Of a DNA stretch of 35,365 nt, positions 7,453 through 16,954 are shown one piece after another. The translations under genes and the position numbers were made by a program. The stretch comes from a virus. The notes under the pieces were generated by a model. It was not told the origin of the DNA. It made no database searches and saw only the letters and a list, made by a program, of their open reading frames with translations. Location of the stretch: IMG/VR virus record IMGVR_UViG_3300044511_000070, positions 1-35,365 of that record, one strand, 5' to 3'. The first letter of the stretch is position 1; the number at the start of each line of letters is the position of its first letter.

Positions 7453-9803
7453 TCTCTCTCCCTACAACCCCTCGCCAGCGTCCGCTCTTCCGCATTCAGA
7501 CGATGCCGGAAGGCACTTGGAACTCTCAGACATGGACGACGCTCCCGATCCCTATGATGATTTCCAGGGAAACTGGAAGTTTAATTAGCGGAACTGCTAC
7601 GTGGGGCGGGTTCGTTGTGGATTCGATTTCTAGGTGGTGCATCCCTGATGAAGACAGGGCACAGTTCCACGTCAAGACCGGAACGATTAGCGGGCAACAG
7701 GTTGACATGGACCTGGACTCTGGCGGAATACGTGTCAGCGGGTCTATCATCCCCGGTACGAATTTCACAAACCTTGCTGTCCGCATCCAGGTGTACGACG
7801 ACGAGTCGTTTCCCGGTAAAGCCACGGCGGTGCCTACAAGCGGCTGGAAGACGGTATTCCTCGGAACGGTGATCTACACCGAGAACACCAGGAGCGTCGG
7901 ACTTGACGAATACGGGACGACGACGGTGTACTGCGCCGGGATCCTCACGCGCACACGCTGCTGGCCTATGAACAGGCACAGCACGGTTGACAACATCCAT
8001 GCAATCGGAAACCCAGGATACAACATCCCCCTTCACGGTTATTTCCGCCAGGTGATCGGCAACAGGGCGTCGAACGGTGCCCCAGGGACCGACCCATACG
8101 GGGACATGGCAGGGAAGCTGGATGTGCAGGGTCGTGATTTCAGTGACTACTATTTCAAGCATGCTCTGCCAACTGACGCCACCGGTTACAAGTGGACGGA
8201 CATGGATGTTGTCCGCCATGCGCTCACCTCAAGTCGGGCAGTCGGTGAACCCCTCATCAGTGTCAGCATGGAGGGCGGGTTGTTCGATGGAACGTACTCC
8301 TGGCCTGTCTCCCCGTCCGAGACGTGTTGGGACGTGATCCGTCGCATCTGCAACCGGGGTCGCGGCAGAGGCGCGTGCTTCATGAACTATCAGGACAACA
8401 TGGACGGCAGCGTTACGCCGATCCTGGTGGCTAATCGTCCTAATCTGGAAGACATCTACTATTACAGCCAGGGGACGACAGATAAGTTGCAGATGTTGAC
8501 TTCGCACAAGATAGATAAAGCCGTGTCCGGTGTCGATGCTGTGGACGTTGACATAAATAACGACCATCGCGTTACGGACGACGGATTTAGGTTCGACAAC
8601 AGAGAATCCGCCGTGTCGGATTGCGTTGTCGTGCAGGGCGAGCCGATACAGGTTCTCACGAATCTGTCCTTCAATGACGGAGGTCCGTCGTTGGTCAAGG
8701 CGTGGAGCAATGCGGACGAAACCGCGTTTGAGACGATAGACATCAAAAACACTCGCTGGGCAACGTCTGCAAGATGGAGGCACGTTTATCGGCGGTTCAG
8801 AATTGATCCGTATGCGATGCTCGACACATACGCCAACAATCCGCAGACGATCAATTTCCGTACCGACCAATTCGGAAACGTCGTGCGCGTCGAGGGTGGC
8901 GAGGGCGGTTCGTCGGCCATGACGGTCAGGGTTCTTCCGGATCTTCCTATCTACGAGGGATGGCGATACGATATCGTCCCGCCTGATAGGTGGGACGGAG
9001 GAAGCGATTACCTGCCGCCAGCCAGAATGCCACCTGTTGTGATCTACAAGACGAAGGACACTGGAACGACTACATGGTTCCCGCTGACGCAATACGGGTT
9101 CAGCATCCAGAGCGATGACTTCGGTGTACTCATCTGTCATTCGGCAGAGGATGTTTCCGGATTCCGGTTCCTGATCTCCAATCCCGCATCCAAGTGGTTC
9201 GCCTCGCTCCGCAAGGCAGGTGTGCCGATAACCGCAGCCGACACGTCTTCCGGAATTGTTCTTGATAATCTCAAAGTGATCGCTGGTGTCGAGCTTGGGG
9301 CGAGGGTATCGATCTCGAAATCTCTGACTGGAACCTATCTCACCAACGGTCGCCGCATGACGATGACAGTCAACGGAGTTCATCTCTGGCTCGGAGCACC
9401 AGGGATGATATGGGATATGGACCTCCTAAACGCCGCACAGTCAGGCTACACACCCGGCCTCACATTCCCGAGCGGGGTAATCGCCAACCTAATCCGAGAC
9501 GACCGTGCCGAGTTGTCGTTCATCGCGGCTCTTGCGTATGAGTATTATGGCAAGGTCCACAACCCATCCACCTGGACACTGAGGGATTGCGGACTTTTAA
9601 CATCTTTTTCGACTCTTGAGGGGGCAACGATTGCTTACCCGACACTCGGTCAGATTGTCGGGAACGTCACTTTCGCAGGACCACAGAACTTGGAAACGAC
9701 GGTTGCAATCAACACGCCGATAACTAGCATCCATTACGACCACGAGCAGGGAACCACAACGTGGAGAACCGACTATGTGTCGTATGACGGGAACATGCAA
9801 TGA
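7449..9803 (+). CDS. Tail hub / tail-associated protein (putative)
   Basis: 784 residues from ATG at 7449, which overlaps the previous stop (ATGA); an upstream in-frame extension exists but would run deep into the preceding gene. It is rich in Trp, Tyr, Asp and Thr with mixed beta structure. The segment SETCWDVIRRICNRGRGRG near residue 290 resembles the helical part of baseplate-hub proteins. The size, and the position after a Dit-like gene and before a fibre, match a Tal/hub protein that closes the tail tip and carries fibres. No peptidase or lysozyme motif was seen. Assignment is by position and layout. Confidence 0.5.
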   Translation: MISLPTTPRQRPLFRIQTMPEGTWNSQTWTTLPIPMMISRETGSLISGTATWGGFVVDSISRWCIPDEDRAQFHVKTGTISGQQVDMDLDSGGIRVSGSIIPGTNFTNLAVRIQVYDDESFPGKATAVPTSGWKTVFLGTVIYTENTRSVGLDEYGTTTVYCAGILTRTRCWPMNRHSTVDNIHAIGNPGYNIPLHGYFRQVIGNRASNGAPGTDPYGDMAGKLDVQGRDFSDYYFKHALPTDATGYKWTDMDVVRHALTSSRAVGEPLISVSMEGGLFDGTYSWPVSPSETCWDVIRRICNRGRGRGACFMNYQDNMDGSVTPILVANRPNLEDIYYYSQGTTDKLQMLTSHKIDKAVSGVDAVDVDINNDHRVTDDGFRFDNRESAVSDCVVVQGEPIQVLTNLSFNDGGPSLVKAWSNADETAFETIDIKNTRWATSARWRHVYRRFRIDPYAMLDTYANNPQTINFRTDQFGNVVRVEGGEGGSSAMTVRVLPDLPIYEGWRYDIVPPDRWDGGSDYLPPARMPPVVIYKTKDTGTTTWFPLTQYGFSIQSDDFGVLICHSAEDVSGFRFLISNPASKWFASLRKAGVPITAADTSSGIVLDNLKVIAGVELGARVSISKSLTGTYLTNGRRMTMTVNGVHLWLGAPGMIWDMDLLNAAQSGYTPGLTFPSGVIANLIRDDRAELSFIAALAYEYYGKVHNPSTWTLRDCGLLTSFSTLEGATIAYPTLGQIVGNVTFAGPQNLETTVAINTPITSIHYDHEQGTTTWRTDYVSYDGNMQ

Positions 9804-12034
9804 GTATTGAAGACACCCGCCAGATCCTCAGCCAGCTTTCCCAACTGCGGACGCAGATTGCTGTTCTTGAGGCGCGTGCGCGGCAGACGTTCATCAACAC
9901 GCCGACGAGCGGGTTGCAAAAGTCGTTCACCGTGACGATCAAGAAAACGGCACACGGCTTGTCGGTGCATGACCCCGTTGACCAGACCGGGACGGAATGT
10001 TTGTCGGTCGATTGGGCCTATTTCGGAATCGTGTCTCGGGTGTTCTCTCCCGATGAAGTGGAGATCACATTGCCGGGAGGGGTGTATTATAGTGATTCCT
10101 CGCCATCGTCCACCGTGATCGGCGCACCATACATTACGTTCGTTAGAACATATCCTGTCGGTGACCCCGATACCTACGTATATGCGACGGCAGGTGTCAG
10201 GACCATTATTCAAGATAATTTGGACGACTCCTACACCGTTTGCAATTCCTTCAATGTCGATGTGTTGCGCTTGGCTGGTGAGGGGGAGTTTGTATGGAGG
10301 ACGGGGGGCGGTACATTGCCTCCAACATCAGCACAAGGCGACATAATGTCGTCTGACGGGATGAGTTTCCCGAGCGAGACAACCGGCGTTAGCGGCATAT
10401 TGTGGGCAAAGGGAATGACGAATGGTGGTACTCCTGACGACGCAGTATTGCTCCAACTGAACAAGGGGTCGGTTAATTACGTCGGGACAGCGCCGAGTAT
10501 CGGGGATGCGCTCTACCTCTCCGCTACGCCGGGGAAGGTTACAGCGGATGCTCCTGTGTCTCCTGCTGTTCCGTTCATTGTCGGTAGAGCACTTTCAGGC
10601 GGGGTATCTGGAAAAGTTGGCATGGAGATTTGCAAGTCTCCTGTGGTTGATCTCTCTTCGGACGTAACTGGTCTGCTACCGTTAAAGAACGGAGGCACAG
10701 GACGAGACTTCACAGCGGTCACCACCAATGCGGTCGTCTACAAATACGACGCTACCACCCTCGGCGGCACCATCAACCCGAGCGGTCCAGGAGTGCTGAC
10801 GCAGGCGGCATCCTCCACACCATATTTCCTTGCCTCGACAACCAACAGCACCGTCATCCGCCGCAACAGCAGCGGCGGTCTGGAGTGGGGCAAGGTCAAC
10901 GTCACCGACGATCTCAGCGGGCCTGTTCCGCAGGCCAACGGTGGCCTCGGCAATGACGTGTCGGCAGTTACGACCAATGCCGTCTGGTACAAGTCCGGAG
11001 CAAACACTAGCGGCGGTACAATTAACTCTAGCGGAACACTCGGCGCGTTGGTTCAGTCCAGCAGCGGCGTGCCGTACTTCCTCAACTTCGACGCCGGTAA
11101 CACCATGGACGTGTCTGGCGGCAACATCAAGTCCGCAATTTGCACCAAGATCAGCAACTATGCAACGGTGCCGTCGTACAACATGGACTTGTTGAAGTAC
11201 AACACCTCGTCTCAGAAGTGGGAGCCGTTTAGGATCATAACGACAAAGGGCGACATATCGACAACAGACGGCACTGATTTTATTAGGCTTCCGGTTGGAA
11301 CGAACGGTCAAGTATTGGTCGCAGATAGTACACAATCGAGCGGGCTAAAATGGGCTAGTTCTGTCGGACAATTATTGTCCGGAAGCCTCGGCAACGGGAC
11401 ACTATATAGTAAAACGACCGATGGGTCATACTCCTTTACGACTACGAAATCCATTGTGGCTGTGAGACTTATAGGTGGCGGAGGAGGGGGAAGCTCGTCG
11501 TCTGGTATCGCTGGTAGCTTTTACGCCGCGTCGTACTCTGGCGGGTCCACCACTTATCTGCTGAAGACGGTCGAAATGTATCCTGCGGGAAGCCCAGGGG
11601 CCAGCGGGTACGTATTTCTTAAACTACCCATCGGCACGGTTGTGTCTGGAACAGTAGGAGCCAGAGGCGCAGCAGACACCGCAGGGACGGCAACTACACT
11701 ATCCTTTACCATATCGTCAACTACGTACACATATACCGCTGACGGGGGGCCACACGGTGGCGATCCGACCGGTCTTCGTACTCGCACGCTGGTAGCGACC
11801 ACACCGTATACCGCTGGTCAAATTTTGATAATCACAGGAAGTCAACCAGATGTCATGGATAGGGCGTTCGTTACATCTGTTGGTCTTTCATACACGAGAT
11901 ACGGTATGCGTGTATTGTTTCCAAATGACGCCAACTTGGGTAACGGGCGCGGAGGGCACTCGATGTGGAACGGGGTGTCCGCTTCCGGCGATATTGGGGG
12001 GCACGGAGCTGTCGATGCTTGGGAAATGGACTGA
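9800..12034 (+). CDS. Long tail fibre with glycine-rich C-terminal head
   Basis: 744 residues, ATGA-overlapped with the hub-like gene. The first ~40 residues form a coiled coil (TRQILSQLSQLRTQIAVLEARAR), probably the trimeric attachment stalk. The middle has typical fibre repeats: LPLKNGGTGRDF and VPQANGGLGNDVSAV (both 'NGGTG'-type), and KGDISTTDGTDFIRLPVG followed by NGQVLVADS. The C-terminal ~190 residues are Gly/Ser-rich (VRLIGGGGGGSSSSG), resembling fibre-tip domains that bind host surfaces. It ends the rightward structural block. Receptor binding is known for such fibres generally; the receptor here is unknown. Confidence 0.8.
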   Translation: MSIEDTRQILSQLSQLRTQIAVLEARARQTFINTPTSGLQKSFTVTIKKTAHGLSVHDPVDQTGTECLSVDWAYFGIVSRVFSPDEVEITLPGGVYYSDSSPSSTVIGAPYITFVRTYPVGDPDTYVYATAGVRTIIQDNLDDSYTVCNSFNVDVLRLAGEGEFVWRTGGGTLPPTSAQGDIMSSDGMSFPSETTGVSGILWAKGMTNGGTPDDAVLLQLNKGSVNYVGTAPSIGDALYLSATPGKVTADAPVSPAVPFIVGRALSGGVSGKVGMEICKSPVVDLSSDVTGLLPLKNGGTGRDFTAVTTNAVVYKYDATTLGGTINPSGPGVLTQAASSTPYFLASTTNSTVIRRNSSGGLEWGKVNVTDDLSGPVPQANGGLGNDVSAVTTNAVWYKSGANTSGGTINSSGTLGALVQSSSGVPYFLNFDAGNTMDVSGGNIKSAICTKISNYATVPSYNMDLLKYNTSSQKWEPFRIITTKGDISTTDGTDFIRLPVGTNGQVLVADSTQSSGLKWASSVGQLLSGSLGNGTLYSKTTDGSYSFTTTKSIVAVRLIGGGGGGSSSSGIAGSFYAASYSGGSTTYLLKTVEMYPAGSPGASGYVFLKLPIGTVVSGTVGARGAADTAGTATTLSFTISSTTYTYTADGGPHGGDPTGLRTRTLVATTPYTAGQILIITGSQPDVMDRAFVTSVGLSYTRYGMRVLFPNDANLGNGRGGHSMWNGVSASGDIGGHGAVDAWEMD

Positions 12035-12043
12035 TAAACGACT

Positions 12044-12068
12044 CACCCCGGGGTGCGAGCCCGGGGTG
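12044..12068. terminator. GC hairpin between convergent transcripts
   Basis: CACCCCGGG at 12044-12052 pairs perfectly with CCCGGGGTG at 12060-12068 around a 7-base loop, just after the fibre stop and before the end of the leftward operon. No long U-tract follows on either strand, so it may work as a transcript-end stabiliser or weak bidirectional terminator. The rest of the gap to 12150 shows nothing clear. Confidence 0.6.
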
Positions 12069-12149
12069 GTGTGGCCTTGACGGTGGATCAGATCGGCTCG
12101 GCCTACGCTTTCGAGACCCGTACTCCCAGCCGGCGGGAATCGTGATCTA

Positions 12150-12404
12150 CTACGGCGATGCGCGGGATTGTTTAGGTTTCTTGGAAATAGCAAGAGGATT
12201 CTTGCTTGACTCTGCTTTCGCCAGTAAATGTCTGTGGTTTTCTGCGCAGGTTATTGAGCAGTACCGCGCCCTTTCAGTCAGCCCCCCGACCATCCCGGCC
12301 TGGCGGACGCAGCCAGGATGGGCGCACTTGGGGACGTTATCCTTCATCCTCTTGACGCCGTAGCGGATGTCCTCCATCCCCGGCTTCCGTACCCAGGCGG
12401 TCAT
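12150..12404 (-). CDS. Cys-rich mini-protein, possible zinc finger
   Basis: 84 residues. The ATG at 12404 overlaps the stop of the dNMP kinase gene (ATGA), so it is the last gene of the leftward operon. Cysteines at CAHPGC and later CSITC with nearby His (ENHRH) form a plausible zinc site of the Cys2-Cys2 or Cys2-Cys/His type. A basic tail (KKPKQSRASP) could contact nucleic acid. No family is recognised. Confidence 0.55.
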   Translation of the reverse strand: MTAWVRKPGMEDIRYGVKRMKDNVPKCAHPGCVRQAGMVGGLTERARYCSITCAENHRHLLAKAESSKNPLAISKKPKQSRASP

Positions 12405-12937
12405 TTGTAATTTTCCATGAGCCGATCGACCTTGGCGTGCAGGTCTTCGACGGTTCCCTCGTTACGGATCGTCGCTGTGAAAGGGAAGTTGTCCAAGCCA
12501 CCCTCGCTCGCGTGCGCGATGGTGGTTGCGGCGTCTGGTCTGATGACGCGGAGCATGATCCCACCGAGTTCCATGATCATGTGTGCTTCGTTCTCGAAAC
12601 GAACGTCGTCACAGACGATGTGGTGGTTGTACCTGAGTCGCTTAACCTTGCCGCGCCATACGTCTGCCCACAGGTCTCTCCCGACAATGTTTCGCCCCCA
12701 TTCAGTGCCAAGAGTCTGCAATAGTTCCCGCACCGTCTTCCCATTGTAAATCACCCGAGATTTGTCACCGGTGTGGAGGTAGTAGTCGTCAATACCGAGG
12801 TCTTCTAACAGCACAGCCACCATCCCCTTGAGAGTCCCAGCCATCGGAAGAGACACGAAATTGTGACGCTGTATCAGTCGCGTTGCGACCGTGGACTTCC
12901 CGGACTGTGGTGCCGGGGAGTATATTCCTATGAGCAT
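12401..12937 (-). CDS. Deoxynucleoside monophosphate kinase-like
   Basis: 178 residues. The N-terminus GIYSPAPQSGKST is a P-loop with GKST at 13-16. Further on, LLQTLGTEWGRN and CDDVRFENEAHMI are characteristic of the phage dNMP kinase family, which phosphorylates dNMPs to dNDPs to feed phage DNA synthesis in the cytoplasm. The length is somewhat below T4 gp1. The start is supported by AAAGGA nine bases upstream; the gene begins one base after the helicase stop and ends overlapping the Cys-rich mini-protein. The P-loop is unusual in having Pro-Ala-Pro before the Gly-Lys. Confidence 0.75.
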   Translation of the reverse strand: MLIGIYSPAPQSGKSTVATRLIQRHNFVSLPMAGTLKGMVAVLLEDLGIDDYYLHTGDKSRVIYNGKTVRELLQTLGTEWGRNIVGRDLWADVWRGKVKRLRYNHHIVCDDVRFENEAHMIMELGGIMLRVIRPDAATTIAHASEGGLDNFPFTATIRNEGTVEDLHAKVDRLMENYK

Positions 12938-12938
12938 G

Positions 12939-14300
12939 TCATCCTTTCAGTGCTTTGCGCAGGTCTAGCTGCGCTAGTTCTTTCTTCGTGATGGCCGCTG
13001 CCACCTTGGCATCGACCGTTTTCTTTGTAAGAATGCGTATTACCCGCACCGGCTTTGTCTGTCCCTGCCGGTGCAGCCTGCCGACCATCTGCCGGTATAG
13101 CTCGTTGCTCCACGGCATGGTGACGATGACGAGGCACGACCCGCCGTGTTGCAGGTTGATGCCGTGGCCGACACTCGCCGGGTGCATGAACAGGACGGGG
13201 ATCTTGCCCGCGTTCCAGTCTGCGACCACCTCGGTGGCGGCCTTGTCGCTCATGCCGGGGCCGAGGATCGGAGCGGAAGGCCAGCGTTTCCTGATCTCTT
13301 CCATCTCGTGCTTGTACCAATAAGCGACCAGCATGTTCTCGCTGGCGTCTTCCAATATCTCCTCTAACCGATCCATCTTCTCACTGTGGACAGGGTGTGA
13401 CTTCTTCTCCTCGTCGTAGACCGCACCGGAGCACACCTGTCGGCACTTCTCCGTCTTGCTGCCAGTACCGAACGCAGTGATCGTGGCCCCGTCCTCCAAC
13501 TCCGCAGCGGCCTCCTCTGCCAACTCGTCGTACATGGTGCGAGCAGCAGGCGGCAGCGTCACGAGGTCGTCGATCTCGGTCATCGGAGGGACCGACAGGT
13601 AGTCCTTCGCCTCCAGGGAGATCGTGATATCCCTTATCTTGCCCTGGATGGCAACGTCTGCCCCGTCTCGAAGCGTAGTCTCGAAGCGGTTGTAGGGGTT
13701 CGTCTCGAAGTATTTCTTGAGGTAGTGCGTCCAGTATTTCTCAAGTCTCTCACCGCCGTCAAGGATGTGGTACTGCGACCACAAGTCCTGGTAGCGTTCC
13801 GGCATTGGCGTGCCGGTTAGCTCGACAATGCGCGGGAACATCGGTGACTTGCTGATCGCTTTGAACATCTTGAACCGACCACTGTTGTGCGCCTTCATGC
13901 GGCTCGACTCATCGAGCACGATCATGTCGAAGAACTCAGGTGTCCAGTGCTTGTACAGCCACTCAACCAACCATGTCGTCATCTCGTAATTTATGATGTA
14001 AATGTCAGCAGGACGCAGGAGTGCCTTGTGGCGCTCTGCTGGCGTGCCCCTCACCAGGGACACGCGCAGGCCACGAGCATGGTCCCACTTCTGGATCTCG
14101 TCAGGCCATGCAATCGTTGCCACTTTAAGCGGGGCCATGACGAGCGCGGAACGAATAGCGAAATTGTCAATGAGTCGCTTGATTGCTGTGAGGGTGACGG
14201 CTGTCTTGCCCAAGCCAACATCCATGTGAACTGCGCACCTCGGCGTATTCACAATGAAGTCGGTTGCCCGACGTTGGTATGCGTGTGGAGTGAAGATCAC
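12939..14300 (-). CDS. Snf2-type SF2 helicase/ATPase
   Basis: 453 residues from GTG at 14300, overlapping the nuclease stop (GTGA). SF2 motifs are in order: Q-like YQRRA at 8-12, Walker A DVGLGKT at 27-33, DES at 130-132 (DExx box), LTGTP at 161-165, and QMVGRLHRQGQ (motif VI) near residue 413. The small helicase lobe is present, so it looks complete and lacks accessory chromatin domains. Phage homologues of this kind are usually paired with a VRR-NUC nuclease, as here, and are thought to act in replication, recombination or DNA branch processing. The substrate is not shown by the sequence. Confidence 0.9.
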   Translation of the reverse strand: MIFTPHAYQRRATDFIVNTPRCAVHMDVGLGKTAVTLTAIKRLIDNFAIRSALVMAPLKVATIAWPDEIQKWDHARGLRVSLVRGTPAERHKALLRPADIYIINYEMTTWLVEWLYKHWTPEFFDMIVLDESSRMKAHNSGRFKMFKAISKSPMFPRIVELTGTPMPERYQDLWSQYHILDGGERLEKYWTHYLKKYFETNPYNRFETTLRDGADVAIQGKIRDITISLEAKDYLSVPPMTEIDDLVTLPPAARTMYDELAEEAAAELEDGATITAFGTGSKTEKCRQVCSGAVYDEEKKSHPVHSEKMDRLEEILEDASENMLVAYWYKHEMEEIRKRWPSAPILGPGMSDKAATEVVADWNAGKIPVLFMHPASVGHGINLQHGGSCLVIVTMPWSNELYRQMVGRLHRQGQTKPVRVIRILTKKTVDAKVAAAITKKELAQLDLRKALKG

Positions 14301-14557
14301 AGGGCAATCTTGCTGACGTATTCTCTGGCACCGTCAACAGTTGACACCATCCCGACATTGGCCCCGTGCCTCCGGAGGAGATCAGCACAGCGGCTCTGTA
14401 ATTTCCTCAGCGTCTCATTCGGTCGCTTCACTTCGACAAAATGCACGATACCATCTAGGATGACGATGCGATCCGGCACACCTGCGTGCCCAGGCGAGAC
14501 GAACTTGAGGCACAGGCCGCCTGCGGCGGTGACAGCATTCACGAGAGCAGATTCCAC
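14297..14557 (-). CDS. VRR-NUC domain nuclease
   Basis: 86 residues from GTG at 14557, preferred because AAGGA lies 7 bases upstream, directly over the polymerase stop. An ATG at 14611 in the same frame would overlap the polymerase gene by 44 bases. The VRR-NUC core is clear: early Glu (ESALVNAV), GLCLKFVSPGHAGVPDRIV with the PD acid, and HFVEVKRP with the E-x-K pair, then Leu/Gln-rich helices. This PD-(D/E)XK family cuts DNA, often at structured or flap substrates. The coding overlap with the Snf2 helicase gene suggests they work together. Confidence 0.9.
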   Translation of the reverse strand: MESALVNAVTAAGGLCLKFVSPGHAGVPDRIVILDGIVHFVEVKRPNETLRKLQSRCADLLRRHGANVGMVSTVDGAREYVSKIAL

Positions 14558-14567
14558 GGTCTTTTCC

Positions 14568-16403
14568 TTACAATTCCGTCGTGGCAATGAGATCCCTGGC
14601 AGCCCTGACATAGTAGTCTAAGTCTAGGTCAGGAGGGAATCCCGTCAACCATAGGTCTGAAAGGTCCATAGCCAGCACTGCGTTGCTGCCGTTCTCAATG
14701 CCGGTGAACGAGTCGTCCTTGTCCTTCCGCTGCAACTGATCGCCCGATTTTCCAACGTACCAGCGGGCGATGGTGCCGATGTGCTTGTCACCGTGGTACA
14801 TCTGCCCGCCATTCTTGATCTTGGCGTAGTACAGGAACTTGTACAGATCCTTGCACGACCGGATGGTCTTCTCGGGATCCTTGCCGTGCAGCAGGTATTC
14901 CTGCGCGGCCTGCTTTACGATGATCTGTTCCCATTTCCCATTATCCGGAGCATGGTGGAAGTCACCCTTGAGCTTGACCTCACCTTTCGTGTCGAGTGCG
15001 ATATAATTGTTCACGTCCTTGCGGATGAACTTGACGTACTCTTTCTCCTCCAGCGTGTGCCCGGTCGCCTTCTCCCAATCGTGCATGTCGTCGCGCATGC
15101 GACCCATGTTGTCGGGATGGACGCACACGGTCACACCGTCTGTGTTCGCACTGATGACCTCAATGCCGTCCAGCGTCAGGGCCTCGATCAGCATCATAAG
15201 CTGCAACTGCCCGTTGATGACGACGCGCAACTGCGACTTGTGGCTGCGCATCATGGAGTAGGGATTGCCCATGACTCCGTAGGATGCGTTGAGGATGATC
15301 TTGTAGACCTCGGCGGTGGCCTTGTCGCCTGCGCGTTTTGCGGCCACACGCAGGTCGCGCATCTGCCGGTAGTTGTCGAGGAACACCCCGCGCAACTGTT
15401 CCGGCTCGATCTCTTCGTTGAGGATCAGCGACGGGTAGTAGCTCGCCACGTCCATGTCGATGATGCGCTTGTTGGGATGCGTCGTCATCCTGGAAGGCGC
15501 GTCGATACTGTGTATCCCTCCGACACCCAACTGCAACTCAATCGGCCCAATCTTGACCGGCTTTTCAAAGGTCTTGTCGCTGTACTTCCACGACGTTCGC
15601 GCCTCGTCTCCAATAAGTGAGCAGTTGAGGAATCTGTCCAGCCACTTACGCATCGCATCGCTCTTATATGCAACTCTAGGAGATACGATTTCGGACAGCT
15701 TCCACTCTTTGGTTGTGTTTTCCTCGCTTTCGTCTGCCACGCTGCGAAGGTACGATTTCTTGGATCCCGACAGGTTCGTGAACACCTGCTGGGCGATGCC
15801 AGCGTCACCAAGAACGTAAGCGTCAGGTCCAATATCGGTGATCGGGTTCTTGATAAGATCAGCACGCACGGCGACGAGGTTTTGGAACTTTTCATAAAGC
15901 GCAAAGGTGGACTTCGCATCGTTGATGCAGTATTCGATTGTCTGTGGGATTTTAGACACTGGGAGCGGCTTCTCGAAGTCAACAGGCGACTCCAACACCC
16001 GCTCGAACCCGATGCGGCATTGCCACTCTTTGAGCGAGTTTTTCTTGTTCAAAAGCTGGAAAATGTCGATGTGGGCGAACGGCTTTTTCCCGTAGGCCAG
16101 CGCCCGCACCTTGGGGTGTGCCATGCTACGGGAGATGATGTTCTGGCTGCACGTGTGCAGATCCGTGCGCGTGCAGCGCAGCCCCTTTTCGAGAAGATAG
16201 GCCAGCAGCACGCAGTCGTAACCGAACCCGTTGAAGCTGACGAACCGCTGGTGCGGGCGACAGATGAAGTTGATGATTTCCTTGAGACGAGCCTGTCCGT
16301 AGTCGCCCTCACTTAGCTCGAACGAAAGCGTCTCTTCTGGGTTGTAGGCAACCAGGAGGAAGTAGTTGGAGAAGCACTCGGTGTCGATGGAGTAGGTTTT
16401 CAT
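14568..16403 (-). CDS. Family B DNA polymerase
   Basis: 611 residues from ATG at 16403, which overlaps the previous gene's stop (TAATG). The exonuclease motifs are DTE at 7-9, FNGFGYD at 57-63 and YCINDAKS near 158-165. The polymerase motifs are MDVASYYPSL near 317 (motif A), KIILNASYGVMGNP near 367 (motif B) and NTDGV near 420 (motif C, where many family B enzymes have DTDS). It is compact, and motifs A and B are only ~40 residues apart, so the TPR2 insertion of protein-primed enzymes is absent. With a primase-helicase elsewhere in the window, RNA- or DNA-primed replication is more likely. It should be the replicative polymerase with proofreading. Confidence 0.92.
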   Translation of the reverse strand: MKTYSIDTECFSNYFLLVAYNPEETLSFELSEGDYGQARLKEIINFICRPHQRFVSFNGFGYDCVLLAYLLEKGLRCTRTDLHTCSQNIISRSMAHPKVRALAYGKKPFAHIDIFQLLNKKNSLKEWQCRIGFERVLESPVDFEKPLPVSKIPQTIEYCINDAKSTFALYEKFQNLVAVRADLIKNPITDIGPDAYVLGDAGIAQQVFTNLSGSKKSYLRSVADESEENTTKEWKLSEIVSPRVAYKSDAMRKWLDRFLNCSLIGDEARTSWKYSDKTFEKPVKIGPIELQLGVGGIHSIDAPSRMTTHPNKRIIDMDVASYYPSLILNEEIEPEQLRGVFLDNYRQMRDLRVAAKRAGDKATAEVYKIILNASYGVMGNPYSMMRSHKSQLRVVINGQLQLMMLIEALTLDGIEVISANTDGVTVCVHPDNMGRMRDDMHDWEKATGHTLEEKEYVKFIRKDVNNYIALDTKGEVKLKGDFHHAPDNGKWEQIIVKQAAQEYLLHGKDPEKTIRSCKDLYKFLYYAKIKNGGQMYHGDKHIGTIARWYVGKSGDQLQRKDKDDSFTGIENGSNAVLAMDLSDLWLTGFPPDLDLDYYVRAARDLIATTEL

Positions 16404-16912
16404 TACTTCGCTTTCTCCAGCAGTGCGGCGATGCGAGCCTCTAGGTCGAAGTTCCGGCGCCCTATCTTGCCGTCGTCCCACCTGTCTAGTTCATCGTGTG
16501 CCTCCCGCAGCAGCGCCATGGCGGCGTCACGCTCGGCTTCCGCCTTCTGCCACCGCTGGATCTCGTCAGCCACGCCGCTACCGTCGCGGAGATTCTTGAA
16601 CCCCCGCTCCGCCTTCTCGGCCCGCTCCGTCATGGCGGCGAGTTCGGCGCGGAGGCGGGCGATCTCGGCACACGCTGCCCTGACTCGCTCCCGGCAGGTG
16701 GTCAGTGGCCCCATGTCGAGTTCCTTTCGAAGTTCCTTCCAGTCGTCGCCGGTCGGATCGTCGTCGTGGCTCTCCTGGCAGATCGTCTCGTCACCTGGCA
16801 GCATCGCCAGCGACACAGGAAGACCGTTGCCGTCAGGTGGGCTCGGCATTAGGTGGTAGTGCTGGCGCAGGTCTGCTTCCAGGCGGGCGAGGCGTTGTTC
16901 GATGGTGCTCAT
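16403..16912 (-). CDS. Coiled-coil protein upstream of polymerase
   Basis: 169 residues, not recognised. The start MSTIEQRLAR is preceded by AAGGA, seven bases from the ATG. After a Pro/Asp/Glu-rich linker (residues ~22-60) the remainder is a long heptad-rich helix (RVRAACAEIARLRAELAAMTERAEKAERG... and EAERDAAMALLREAHDELDRW). The stop overlaps the polymerase start, which suggests coupled expression. Its first ten codons and leader are almost identical to those of the methyltransferase just upstream in the operon. It may be an oligomeric accessory or scaffold protein; function unknown. Confidence 0.65.
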   Translation of the reverse strand: MSTIEQRLARLEADLRQHYHLMPSPPDGNGLPVSLAMLPGDETICQESHDDDPTGDDWKELRKELDMGPLTTCRERVRAACAEIARLRAELAAMTERAEKAERGFKNLRDGSGVADEIQRWQKAEAERDAAMALLREAHDELDRWDDGKIGRRNFDLEARIAALLEKAK

Positions 16913-16932
16913 GGTGATTCCTTGTTGGTGGC
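16884..16932 (-). repeat. 49-bp direct repeat, copy at coiled-coil gene start
   Basis: 47 of 49 bases match 17559-17607 in the same orientation. The unit covers the Shine-Dalgarno, the ATG and the first ten codons (MSTIEQRLAR) of the coiled-coil gene. The two copies flank the methyltransferase body and are 675 bp apart. Confidence 0.95.
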
Positions 16933-16954
16933 GTAGGTTTTCACTGGGTTCGAT

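Noticed and set aside
8229-9383. Long minus-strand open frame of 384 residues opposite the tail hub
   Set aside because: It is a shadow of a well-supported rightward gene, with no ribosome-binding site and an Arg/His-rich, low-complexity translation.
9800-12034. Diversity-generating retroelement acting on the fibre
   Set aside because: No reverse transcriptase and no template repeat of the fibre end were found in the window.
14781-15620. Plus-strand open frame of 279 residues opposite the polymerase
   Set aside because: It lies wholly over the conserved polymerase motifs on the other strand; the translation is Val/Leu/His-rich and resembles no protein.
14568-16403. Protein-primed replication by the family B polymerase
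   Set aside because: Motifs A and B are too close for a TPR2 insertion, no terminal protein is seen, and a prim-pol/helicase is encoded.
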